Positions 5,978 through 13,114 of a stretch of 13,364 bases of DNA are shown here, in pieces. The position numbers were made by a program, and so were the translations under genes. The DNA is from Alphaproteobacteria bacterium. GTDB taxonomy: Bacteria > Pseudomonadota > Alphaproteobacteria > Rhodobacterales > Rhodobacteraceae. Below the pieces are notes generated by a model. It was not told the DNA's origin. It saw only the letters and a program-made list of their open reading frames with translations, and did no database searches. Location of the stretch: contig JAJRUE010000271.1 in NCBI GenBank assembly GCA_024277955.1, positions 1-13,364 of the forward strand, given 5' to 3'. Every line of letters starts with the position of its first letter. Positions within the stretch are counted from its first letter, which is position 1.

Positions 5978-6133
5978 ATGGTGAACGTGTTGTTGAAAAC
6001 CAAGCCGTGCCGCGGGCGCGTTGCCGATCTGCCGCAGGGGCGGATTTCGCGCCTTTTGCGTCATAGTTTTGCCGCCCGGGCCTGCTCTATCGGCAGCGAA
6101 TGTGCGATTTGTGCAAAAGGGCAGCGGCCATGA
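5978..6133 (+). CDS. Possible 51-residue leader ORF overlapping the UDP-glucuronate decarboxylase start
   Basis: An open frame starts at ATG 5978 just after AAGGGGA and ends with TGA at 6131-6133, overlapping the next gene's ATG (6130) as ATGA. It would encode a basic peptide with four Cys in the second half (CSIGSECAIC among them). In favour are the exact stop/start overlap and the purine-rich site. Against it, about one third of codons end in A or T, well above the neighbouring genes, the ribosome-binding site is almost touching the ATG, and I recognise no homologue. A translated leader coupled to the operon is possible but weakly supported. Confidence 0.2.
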   Translation: MVNVLLKTKPCRGRVADLPQGRISRLLRHSFAARACSIGSECAICAKGQRP

Positions 6134-7122
6134 CAGTGACTTCCAAGCGTATCCTGGTGACCGGCGGCGCGGGCTTTCTGGGCTCGCACCTGTGCGAAGC
6201 GCTGCTGGAACGCGGCCACGATGTGCTGTGCGTCGACAACTACTTTACCGGCCGGCGCGCCAATGTCGCCCATCTGCTCGACAACCCCAATTTCGAGGTG
6301 ATGCGCCACGACGTGACCTTCCCGCTCTATGCCGAGGTGGACGAGATCTACAACCTCGCCTGCCCGGCCAGCCCGGTGCATTACCAGCACGATCCGGTCC
6401 AGACCACCAAGACCAGCGTGCACGGCGCGATCAACATGCTGGGGCTGGCCAAGCGGCTGCGCGCGCGCATCCTGCAGGCTTCGACCAGCGAAGTTTACGG
6501 CGATCCGGAAGTGCACCCCCAGACCGAAGACTACTGGGGCAACGTCAACCCGATCGGCTTCCGGTCCTGCTACGACGAAGGCAAGCGCTGCGCCGAAACC
6601 CTGTTTTTCGACTATCACCGGCAGCATGCGCTGCGCATCAAGGTGGCGCGCATCTTCAACACCTACGGGCCGCGGATGCACCCGGACGACGGGCGCGTGG
6701 TGTCGAATTTCATCATGCAGGCGCTGGCCGGCGCGCCGATCACCATCTACGGTGAAGGCAACCAGACGCGCAGCTTCTGTTTCGTTTCCGACATGGTGGA
6801 CGGGCTGATCCGGCTGATGAACACGCCCGACGATTTCACCGGCCCGGTCAACATCGGCAACCCGGTGGAAATGACCATCCGCGAGCTGGCCGAAAAGATC
6901 GTGGCCATGACCGGCTCGAAATCTTCGCTTGTATTCAAGCCCTTGCCCCATGACGACCCGGTGCAGCGCCGGCCCGACATTTCGCTGGCCAAGCGTGCGC
7001 TGGGCTGGGAACCCAAGATCGCGCTGGACCAGGGGCTGGAAGCCACGGTCGCCTATTTCGCCCGGCTGCGCGGCGAAATGGCCGGCCAGAACCGCGACGC
7101 AACCGCGCGGGGTGTGAGCTGA
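6130..7122 (+). CDS. uxs: UDP-glucuronate decarboxylase (UDP-xylose synthase), extended SDR family
   Basis: This 330-residue cytoplasmic enzyme converts UDP-glucuronate to UDP-xylose with bound NAD+. The Rossmann motif is GGAGFLGSH with G12/G15/G18. Family-specific blocks are FEVMRHDVTFPLYAEVDEIY, NLACPASPVHYQHDPVQT, TSVHGAINMLGLAKR, QASTSEVYGDPEVHPQ, GFRSCYDEGKRCAETL, RIFNTYGPRMHPDDGRVVSN and GEGNQTRSFCFV. The catalytic residues S120, E121, Y148 and K152 are all present and correspond to human UXS1 S119, E120, Y147 and K151. The ATG at 6130 is chosen for AAAGGG at 6116-6121 and because an upstream in-frame ATG (6100) adds only a non-conserved tail. It heads the glycan operon and presumably supplies a pentose donor for the glycosyltransferases downstream. 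A related decarboxylase giving a different pentose cannot be excluded, but the match to UXS is close. Confidence 0.93.
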   Translation: MTVTSKRILVTGGAGFLGSHLCEALLERGHDVLCVDNYFTGRRANVAHLLDNPNFEVMRHDVTFPLYAEVDEIYNLACPASPVHYQHDPVQTTKTSVHGAINMLGLAKRLRARILQASTSEVYGDPEVHPQTEDYWGNVNPIGFRSCYDEGKRCAETLFFDYHRQHALRIKVARIFNTYGPRMHPDDGRVVSNFIMQALAGAPITIYGEGNQTRSFCFVSDMVDGLIRLMNTPDDFTGPVNIGNPVEMTIRELAEKIVAMTGSKSSLVFKPLPHDDPVQRRPDISLAKRALGWEPKIALDQGLEATVAYFARLRGEMAGQNRDATARGVS

Positions 7123-7124
7123 CC

Positions 7125-8657
7125 ATGACCGCGCCGACCACCCATGCCAACCACGAAATCCACCGGGCCCGGCGTCCTGCCGGGCTTTGGCTCGTGTTGG
7201 CGCTGGTGGCGGGGTTTTCGGTCTGGGCGCTGAACGGCGGGGTGCTGTTTTACTACGATTCGCCCGGCTACGTCGCCCAGGGCGCCAAGATGCTGGTCCA
7301 GCTCGGCCTGACCCCGGACCAGGCCGGCCCCGGAGGCGCGGCGGCGCTGGGCGAAAGCGGCGACAATCTGGTGAACGGGTCGCGTTCGGCGGTCTATGCG
7401 CTGGTGGCGGCGCTGCTGGTGCGCCTTGGGGGCATCAATGCGATCGTGCTGGGCAATGCCGCGGTCACGCTGCTGGCGGTCTGGCTGGCGGTGCGGGTGC
7501 TGGCGCGAGAAACCGCGCCGGGCCGGTCGGTGGCGGGGTTGATCGGGCTGCCGCTTCTGGTGGCGATGGCCGGATCGCTATCGTTCTACCTGGCCTTCGT
7601 GATGCCCGACATCCTTACGCCGGTGCTGATCCTGGTGATCGCCACGCTCGCGGTCTTCGCCCGTGCAATGACAGTATTCGAACTTTTCCTGGCGGTTTCC
7701 CTGGGGTCTTTCGCCGTGGTTTCGCACATATCGCACATTCCGATTGCCGCGGCCCTGTTGCCGCCGGTTGCCATCGCGGCCCTGATCGGGGGCCGGTCGC
7801 GCTGGTGGCTGGCGCCGGTTCTGGTGGCGGTGATGGTGTTTGCCGGGCTCGCCGAACGCCAGGCCTTCAAGACCGCGGTTGAAACCGTCGCCGACGCCGA
7901 GGTGGTCTATTACCCCTTCCTCACCGCCCGGCTGATCCAGGACGGCCCCGGCTGGAAATACCTCAACGCCAAATGCCCGGACCCGGCCCGGCGCGAAAAC
8001 ATCGCCACCTGCGCGCTGTTCGACGCGCTGTCGCGTTCGGACGATCCCTACCGGCTGACCGCCTCGCATATCATCTTCAAGAAGACCGCCGATCTCGGGT
8101 CTTTCCAGCTGATGCCGCCCGAAGAGCAGGCCCGGGTGGCGCGCGCCCAGTATCGCTTCTATGTCGACGTCTTCCTGTGGGCGCCGGTGTCGACCGGCCT
8201 GTCGGTGATCAAGAATACCCTGCTGCAAGCGGTGATGAACAACGTGTCCATGACCATCCCCGACGCCGAGATCGTCGCCAACACCGCCGAAAGCTTCCCG
8301 TCGGTGGCGGCCGATTTCACCGGCGGCCGGCTGAGCGCAAACACCGGCTGGCTGGCCTTGGTGGTGCCGGTCCAGCATGCGCTTTATGGCGCATCGCTGC
8401 TGGCGGTGGGCTGGCTGAGCCTGGCCGGCGGCGCCCGCAAACTGCCGGCGGGCGCGCGTGGCTTTGCGGCGATGGTGGTGCTGGGCATCCTGGCCAACGC
8501 CTTTGTCACCGGCGCGCTGTCGCAACCCGCCGACCGCTACGGCGCACGGGTGATCTGGCTGCTGCCCTTCCTGGCGGCGCTGCTGTGGCAACTGCGCCCG
8601 ACCGCCGCCACCCCCGCCGCCCCTGCCGCCACCCCCGCCGGAAGTCCCGCCCCATGA
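7125..8657 (+). CDS. Polytopic membrane protein, probable GT-C-type lipid-linked-sugar glycosyltransferase
   Basis: This 510-residue protein has one N-terminal membrane segment (about 20-43), then several more between about 87 and 245. A roughly 150-residue soluble, presumably periplasmic, domain (about 255-405) contains two Cys (KCPDP and ATCALFD). Three or so membrane segments follow (about 407-490), then an Ala/Pro/Thr-rich tail. Asp45 in FYYDSPGYVAQG, right after the first membrane segment, matches the acidic loop residue of GT-C enzymes such as ArnT and protein O-mannosyltransferases. I cannot place it in a named family. In this operon it may transfer a polyprenyl-phosphate-linked sugar outside the inner membrane. 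It starts two bases after the decarboxylase stop and overlaps the next gene by ATGA. Confidence 0.72.
   Translation: MTAPTTHANHEIHRARRPAGLWLVLALVAGFSVWALNGGVLFYYDSPGYVAQGAKMLVQLGLTPDQAGPGGAAALGESGDNLVNGSRSAVYALVAALLVRLGGINAIVLGNAAVTLLAVWLAVRVLARETAPGRSVAGLIGLPLLVAMAGSLSFYLAFVMPDILTPVLILVIATLAVFARAMTVFELFLAVSLGSFAVVSHISHIPIAAALLPPVAIAALIGGRSRWWLAPVLVAVMVFAGLAERQAFKTAVETVADAEVVYYPFLTARLIQDGPGWKYLNAKCPDPARRENIATCALFDALSRSDDPYRLTASHIIFKKTADLGSFQLMPPEEQARVARAQYRFYVDVFLWAPVSTGLSVIKNTLLQAVMNNVSMTIPDAEIVANTAESFPSVAADFTGGRLSANTGWLALVVPVQHALYGASLLAVGWLSLAGGARKLPAGARGFAAMVVLGILANAFVTGALSQPADRYGARVIWLLPFLAALLWQLRPTAATPAAPAATPAGSPAP
8604..8640 (+). repeat. 16-base direct repeat in the Ala/Pro-rich tail of the GT-C-like gene
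   Basis: GCCGCCACCCCCGCCG occurs at 8604-8619 and 8625-8640, 21 bases apart and thus in the same codon frame. It encodes the AATPA repeats at the end of the membrane protein. It looks like a local codon-level duplication in a low-complexity tail. Confidence 0.8.
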
Positions 8658-9670
8658 CTGGCAAACGGCTGAAAATAACCGCGGTCATGCCCGCCTATAA
8701 CGCCGCCCACCTGCTGGACCGGGTGCTGCCGCCGCTCTTGGAGATGCTGGACGCGGGCGAGCTGGACGAATTGCTGCTGGTCGACGACCAGTCCACCGAC
8801 GCGACCGCCGCCAAGGCCCGCGACATGGGCGCGCGCGTCATCACCACGGCGCAAAACGGCGGCCCCGGCGTCGCCCGCAACCTGGCCGCGGAAACCGCCA
8901 GCGGCGACATCCTGTGGTTCGTCGACAGCGACGTGATCGCGCATCCCGGCGGCCCGGCGGTGATCCGCGCCGCTTTCGCCGACGACAGCATCGCCGCCTG
9001 TTTCGGCTCTTACGATGATGACCCCGGCGCGCCGTCGTGGTTTTCCAACTACAAGAACCTGCTGCACCGCTACCACCACCAGACCGCCAAGCGCGACGCG
9101 ACCACTTTCTGGTCCGGCTGCGGGGCGGTGCGCGCCGAGATTTTCCGCGCGCTGGGGGGCTTTGATACCGACATCTACCGCGTCCCCTCGATCGAGGACG
9201 TGGAGCTTGGCTACCGCATCAAGCGCGCCGACGGGCGGATCCTGGTCTGCCCGGACCTGCTGGGAAAACATCTCAAGGTCTGGTCGGTGAAACAGGCGAT
9301 CTTCACCGATATCTTTCGCCGGGCGCTGCCCTGGTCGCGGCTGATGATCTCGCGCGAAGGGCTGACCGATGACCTGAACACCGGCAAGCTGGAACGCCTG
9401 CGCGCGCTGGTGGCGGGGCTGTTCTGGCTCTCGATCCTGGCGCTGCCGCTGAGCGCGGTCGCCTGGTGGGCGCCGCTGGCCACGTTTGCGCTGGCGCTGG
9501 CGATCAACTGGCGCTTCTTCACCTTTTTGCGCCGCAACGGCGGGCTGGGGTTCGCCCTGGCTTCGATGCTGTATCACCAGCTTTACTACGTCTATTCGGC
9601 CGCCGCCTATGTGTGGTGCCTGGTCGAATATCACCTGCTGGGCCGCAAGGACCGGCTGCATGTGCCATAG
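8654..9670 (+). CDS. GT2-family glycosyltransferase with C-terminal membrane segments
   Basis: This 338-residue protein has a GT-A fold of family 2: ITAVMPAYNAA (9-18), LLVDDQSTDAT with D44/D45, NGGPGVARNLAAETASGD, the DxD motif FVDSDV (D91-S-D93) that binds metal and sugar nucleotide, FWSGCGAVRAEIFRALGGFD, and IEDVELGYR (E181-D182) near the catalytic-base position. Hydrophobic segments at about 251-290 and 305-330 anchor it to the inner membrane. Such enzymes use a nucleotide sugar on the cytoplasmic side, here possibly UDP-xylose from the first gene. The ATG at 8654 overlaps the previous stop as ATGA and places the family motif at the N-terminus, so long in-frame extensions upstream are rejected. 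Acceptor and linkage are unknown. Confidence 0.88.
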   Translation: MTGKRLKITAVMPAYNAAHLLDRVLPPLLEMLDAGELDELLLVDDQSTDATAAKARDMGARVITTAQNGGPGVARNLAAETASGDILWFVDSDVIAHPGGPAVIRAAFADDSIAACFGSYDDDPGAPSWFSNYKNLLHRYHHQTAKRDATTFWSGCGAVRAEIFRALGGFDTDIYRVPSIEDVELGYRIKRADGRILVCPDLLGKHLKVWSVKQAIFTDIFRRALPWSRLMISREGLTDDLNTGKLERLRALVAGLFWLSILALPLSAVAWWAPLATFALALAINWRFFTFLRRNGGLGFALASMLYHQLYYVYSAAAYVWCLVEYHLLGRKDRLHVP

Positions 9671-9671
9671 G

Positions 9672-9683
9672 TCAATATATTGA
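9672..9683. promoter_or_regulatory. Perfect 12-base palindrome in an AT-rich island inside the operon
   Basis: TCAATATATTGA is a perfect palindrome placed two bases after a stop codon. It heads a run of about 40 bases (9671-9711) that is mostly A and T, in an operon otherwise very GC-rich. It contains TATATT, close to a -10 hexamer, but I find no matching -35. An operator or an internal regulatory point before the next glycosyltransferase gene is a reasonable guess. Confidence 0.4.
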
Positions 9684-9729
9684 AAAAACTTTGGAAAAAA
9701 GAAAACGACAGATGACGAGGAGCAGCGAC

Positions 9730-10680
9730 ATGGATGCGAAAGTCACCGGCAAGACCCGGGGCAGGGCGGCCGGCAAGACCGCCCGCAAGACGGGCGGCAA
9801 ACTGAAAGTGATCGACGGGCTGCAGGGGCTGTCGCTTTCGGTGGTGATCCCGGCATACAACGAAGAAGGCGCGGTGCGCGAGACCATCGAAGACGTGATG
9901 AACACGCTCAAGCCCACCGGCATCCCGTTCGAAGTGATCGTGGTCGATGACGGGTCCGAAGACAACACCCGCGCCGAGGCCGAAGCTGCCGGCGCCATCG
10001 TGCACGCCAACCAGGTCAACTCCGGCTATGGCGCTTCGCTGAAACGCGGGGTCAAGGCGGCGAAATACGAATATGTCGCGATCATGGACGCCGACGGCAC
10101 CTACCCGGCGCGCTACCTGCCCGACATGCTGGCGATGTGCCGCGAACAGGATATGGTGGTGGGCGATCGGGGGGCCGCGATGAAGAACGTGCCGCTGATC
10201 CGCCGACCGGCCAAGATGCTGCTGAACAAGTTTGCCTCGTTCCTGGCCGAGCGCAAGCTGAACGACCTGAATTCCGGCCTGCGGGTGTTCCGCAAGTCCG
10301 AACTGATCCCGTTCCTGCCGCTGCTGCCGCAGAATTTTTCCTTTACCACCACGATCACCCTGTGCATGTCGTCGAACGGCAAGCGGATGATCTACACCCC
10401 GATCGAATACGGAAAACGCGTCGGGAAATCCAAGATCCGCCCCGTCGATTTCATCAACTTCCTGATCCTGATCCTCAGAATATCCACGCTTTTCAACCCG
10501 TTGCGCGTGTTCATCCCGCTGGGGCTGGTGTTCTTCGTGCTTGGCACGATCAAGCTGATCTACGACATCTGGCTGGAAAACATTTCCGAAAGCGCGATCT
10601 TTTCGCTGCTGGCGGCGATCATGATCTGGTCGCTGGGGCTGATCGCCGACATGATTTCGCGCCTGCACCTGAGGCCGTGA
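9730..10680 (+). CDS. DPM1/ArnC-like GT2 glycosyltransferase (polyprenyl-phosphate sugar transferase type)
   Basis: This 316-residue protein shows the polyprenyl-phosphate glycosyltransferase pattern: LSVVIPAYNEEGAV (36-49), VIVVDDGSEDNT with D73/D74, NSGYGASLKRGVKAAKYEYV, the DxD motif IMDADG (D120-A-D122), LNDLNSGLRVFRK, NFSFTTTITLCM and a basic KRVGKSKIRPVDF stretch. Two C-terminal membrane segments follow (about 263-285 and 293-312), as in ArnC/GtrB-type enzymes. It probably loads a sugar onto undecaprenyl phosphate at the cytoplasmic face of the inner membrane. An extra N-terminal tail of about 27 residues is rich in Lys, Arg, Gly, Ala and Thr. The ATG at 9730 is chosen because AGGAG at 9718-9722 is ideally spaced; an ATG at 9712 in the same frame is possible. 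The 59-base gap before it is the widest inside this operon. Confidence 0.9.
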   Translation: MDAKVTGKTRGRAAGKTARKTGGKLKVIDGLQGLSLSVVIPAYNEEGAVRETIEDVMNTLKPTGIPFEVIVVDDGSEDNTRAEAEAAGAIVHANQVNSGYGASLKRGVKAAKYEYVAIMDADGTYPARYLPDMLAMCREQDMVVGDRGAAMKNVPLIRRPAKMLLNKFASFLAERKLNDLNSGLRVFRKSELIPFLPLLPQNFSFTTTITLCMSSNGKRMIYTPIEYGKRVGKSKIRPVDFINFLILILRISTLFNPLRVFIPLGLVFFVLGTIKLIYDIWLENISESAIFSLLAAIMIWSLGLIADMISRLHLRP

Positions 10681-10681
10681 C

Positions 10682-11653
10682 ATGAGCGCCCCCGCCAAAC
10701 CCTGGCGCCGCTGGCTGATCCGGGCGGCTGGCTCGGCCCTGATGCTGGGGCTGCTGGCCTGGCTGGTGCCGGTTTCGGCGGTGGTCGAGGGGTTTTCGCG
10801 GGTGCCGCTGGCGCTGTTTGCCGGGGCTTTCGCAGCCTTTCTGGCGGGCCATGTGGCGGCGGCGGCCAAGTGGCGGGCGCTGACCGGCGGCCTGCCGTAT
10901 TCGGCGGCGTTGCGGGCGCATTTCGCGGGGCTGGCCAGCAACCTGATGCTGCCGGGCGTGGCCGGGGGCGACGCGGTGCGCGCCGCCATCGCCCAGGCGA
11001 TGCTGCGCGATGGCGGGCGGGTGGTGGCAGGCGCCCTGGCCGACCGGCTGGTGGACATGCTGGCGCTGGCCTGCCTGGTGGTGATCGGCGTGGCAATGCT
11101 GGCGGACGCTGGCAACACGGCGCTGGCGCTGCAGGTGCTGGGGGTGTTCGCGCTGGCGTTGGCGGGCGCGCGTTATGTGGCGCCGCGGCTGCTGCCGGCG
11201 CTGTGGGGACGCTTTCCGCTGCCGGCGCGCGGGCTGGTGCTGCGCCTGGCTGATGCCTTGCAAGACCTTGACAATAAACCCTTTCTTCTGGCCGCCACAC
11301 TGGCGCTGTCGATCGCGATCCAGGGCCTTTTCGTGCTGCTCGCGATGCAGCTTGGCCGCGCCGTCGGGCTGGATCTGCCTGTCGGCGCCTGGGTCTTTGC
11401 CTGGCCGCTGGCCAAGCTGCTGGCGGTTCTGCCGATCTCGCTGGGCGGGCTGGGCCTTCGCGAAGCCTCGCTGGCCGCGCTGCTGACCCCCTTCGGCGCC
11501 GAAGCCGCGCAGGTGATCACCGCCGGGCTGACCTGGCAGGCGGTGCTGTGGCTGACCGGCGGGCTCGGCGCGCTGATCCTCACCTTTTCTGGCGTCGGCT
11601 GGCACCCGAAATCGCCCACCCCCGACATCCCCAACCAAGGCCCCGTGAAATGA
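10682..11653 (+). CDS. UPF0104/AglD-type flippase-like integral membrane protein
   Basis: This 323-residue protein is almost entirely hydrophobic, with about eight membrane segments. It carries the signature of the lysylphosphatidylglycerol-synthase-like transmembrane family (UPF0104): SNLMLPGVAGGDAVRA (86-101, the 'N..PG..GGD..R' motif), ADRLVDMLAL (120-129) and ISLGGLGLREASLAALL near the C-terminus. Relatives often sit beside GT2 enzymes in glycan clusters and are proposed to move or handle lipid-linked sugars. No soluble MprF domain is present, so lysyl-lipid synthesis is unlikely. It starts one base after the previous stop and overlaps the next gene by ATGA, so it is part of the same operon. 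Confidence 0.85.
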   Translation: MSAPAKPWRRWLIRAAGSALMLGLLAWLVPVSAVVEGFSRVPLALFAGAFAAFLAGHVAAAAKWRALTGGLPYSAALRAHFAGLASNLMLPGVAGGDAVRAAIAQAMLRDGGRVVAGALADRLVDMLALACLVVIGVAMLADAGNTALALQVLGVFALALAGARYVAPRLLPALWGRFPLPARGLVLRLADALQDLDNKPFLLAATLALSIAIQGLFVLLAMQLGRAVGLDLPVGAWVFAWPLAKLLAVLPISLGGLGLREASLAALLTPFGAEAAQVITAGLTWQAVLWLTGGLGALILTFSGVGWHPKSPTPDIPNQGPVK

Positions 11654-13113
11654 CAAGTGACAGTGGTAATTCCGACAGCGGCAAGGCCGGCAACGCCAGG
11701 CCCAGGATCGAGGTGCTGGGCGCCGGCCCCGCGGGCATCGCGGTGGCGCATGCGCTGGCGAAAACCGGCAAGGCCGATGTCGAGGTGCTGGAACGCGCCG
11801 CAACCATTGGCGGCAACTCGGCCAGCTTTCAGATCGACGGGATCTGGTGCGACTATGGCTCGCACCGGTTTCATCCGGTGGCCGCCCCCAAGGTGCTGGC
11901 CGATGTCAAGGAAATCATGGGCGACGATCTGCTGCTGCGCCCGCGCCACGGCCGTATCCGGCTGGGCGGGCGTTGGATTCACTTTCCGCTGAAACCGCTG
12001 GATGCGCTGCTCAAACTGCCGAAAAAATTCGGCTTTTCGCTGCTGGCCGATTCGATCCTGGGCAAGTTCCGCCCAAAGCACGCCGGCCCGCGCACCTTTT
12101 CCACGGTGCTGCTTGACGGGCTGGGGCCGACGATTTCGGAAAACTTCTACTTTCCTTATGTGAAAAAGCTCTGGGGGCTGGACCCGGACAAGCTGGCGGT
12201 GAAGCTGGCCGAACGGCGGATTTCCGGCACCTCGGTTTCCAAGATCCTGCTGAAAATGGCGCGCATGCTGCCGGGGCTGAAGGGCAAGACCACCGGCAAG
12301 TTCTATTATCCGCGCCAGGGATTTGGCCAGATATCCGCGAAAATGGCCGAAGCCGCTCAGGCCAACGGCGCAAGGTTTTCGCTGGAAACCGATATCGTGC
12401 GCATCGAGCGCGACGCCAACCGCGTCACCGCCGTGGTGCTGCGCGAATACGGCCGCGAGCTGCGGCGCGAAACCACCCAGGTGCTGTCCACCATCCCGCT
12501 GACGGCGCTGGTGCGGCTGATGGACCCGCCGCCGCCGCCCGAGGTGCTCGAAGCCGCCCGAAACATCCGGTTTCGCGGCATGATCCTGCTTTACCTGGTG
12601 CTCGAATGCGACCAGTTCACCGAATATGACGCCCATTACTACCCGGAACTGTCGATCCCGATTTCGCGTATGTCGGAACCCAAGAACTACAACGCCGCCA
12701 CCACGCCCAAGGGGCTGACGGTGTTGTGCGCCGAACTGCCCGCCGACCCCGGCGACAAGTGGTGGGACATGTCCGACGATGAGCTGGGCGACCATTTCTG
12801 CAAGTGGCTGGGCCAGGTCGGCCTGCCGGTGAATGTGCCGGTGCGGCGCTGCGAAACCCGCCGGCTGGCCCATGCCTATCCGGTCTATGACCTTGATTAC
12901 GAACCGAATTTCAAGACAATCGACGATTGGTTCCTCGGGCTTGACGGGCTGGTGGTCTTTGGCCGCCAGGGGCTGTTTGCCCATGACAACACCCATCACG
13001 CCTTTGCCATGGCCTATGGCGCCGCCGATTGCCTGGACGAGGCCGGTCGCTTCGACCGTGCCAAATGGACCCGCTACCGCGAAGAGTTTTCGCACCACAC
13101 GGTCGAGGACTGA
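11650..13113 (+). CDS. FAD-dependent oxidoreductase of the UDP-galactopyranose-mutase / protoporphyrinogen-oxidase-like group
   Basis: This 487-residue protein has the FAD/NAD-binding motif IEVLGAGPAGIAVAHAL (20-36), the ribose-binding acidic residue in VEVLERA (E48), GGNSASF (54-60) and DYGSHRFHP. A GGRWIHFPLKPLDAL stretch recalls the 'g.f..YPL' block of UDP-galactopyranose mutases and related oxidases. The C-terminal FAD motif is GRQGLFAHDNTHHAFAMAYG near 438. The first 17 residues are hydrophilic and Ser/Gly/Asn-rich. Such proteins recur in bacterial glycosyltransferase clusters, but their reaction is mostly unknown. Oxidation, epimerisation or ring contraction of a sugar nucleotide or lipid-linked sugar is a reasonable inference here. 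The start overlaps the previous stop as ATGA; the next gene starts one base after its stop. Confidence 0.82.
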   Translation: MTSDSGNSDSGKAGNARPRIEVLGAGPAGIAVAHALAKTGKADVEVLERAATIGGNSASFQIDGIWCDYGSHRFHPVAAPKVLADVKEIMGDDLLLRPRHGRIRLGGRWIHFPLKPLDALLKLPKKFGFSLLADSILGKFRPKHAGPRTFSTVLLDGLGPTISENFYFPYVKKLWGLDPDKLAVKLAERRISGTSVSKILLKMARMLPGLKGKTTGKFYYPRQGFGQISAKMAEAAQANGARFSLETDIVRIERDANRVTAVVLREYGRELRRETTQVLSTIPLTALVRLMDPPPPPEVLEAARNIRFRGMILLYLVLECDQFTEYDAHYYPELSIPISRMSEPKNYNAATTPKGLTVLCAELPADPGDKWWDMSDDELGDHFCKWLGQVGLPVNVPVRRCETRRLAHAYPVYDLDYEPNFKTIDDWFLGLDGLVVFGRQGLFAHDNTHHAFAMAYGAADCLDEAGRFDRAKWTRYREEFSHHTVED

Positions 13114-13114
13114 C

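Noticed and set aside
9631..11118. 495-codon minus-strand frame across two operon genes
   Set aside because: It spans two well-supported plus-strand genes and has low-complexity Arg/His/Gln composition typical of shadows.
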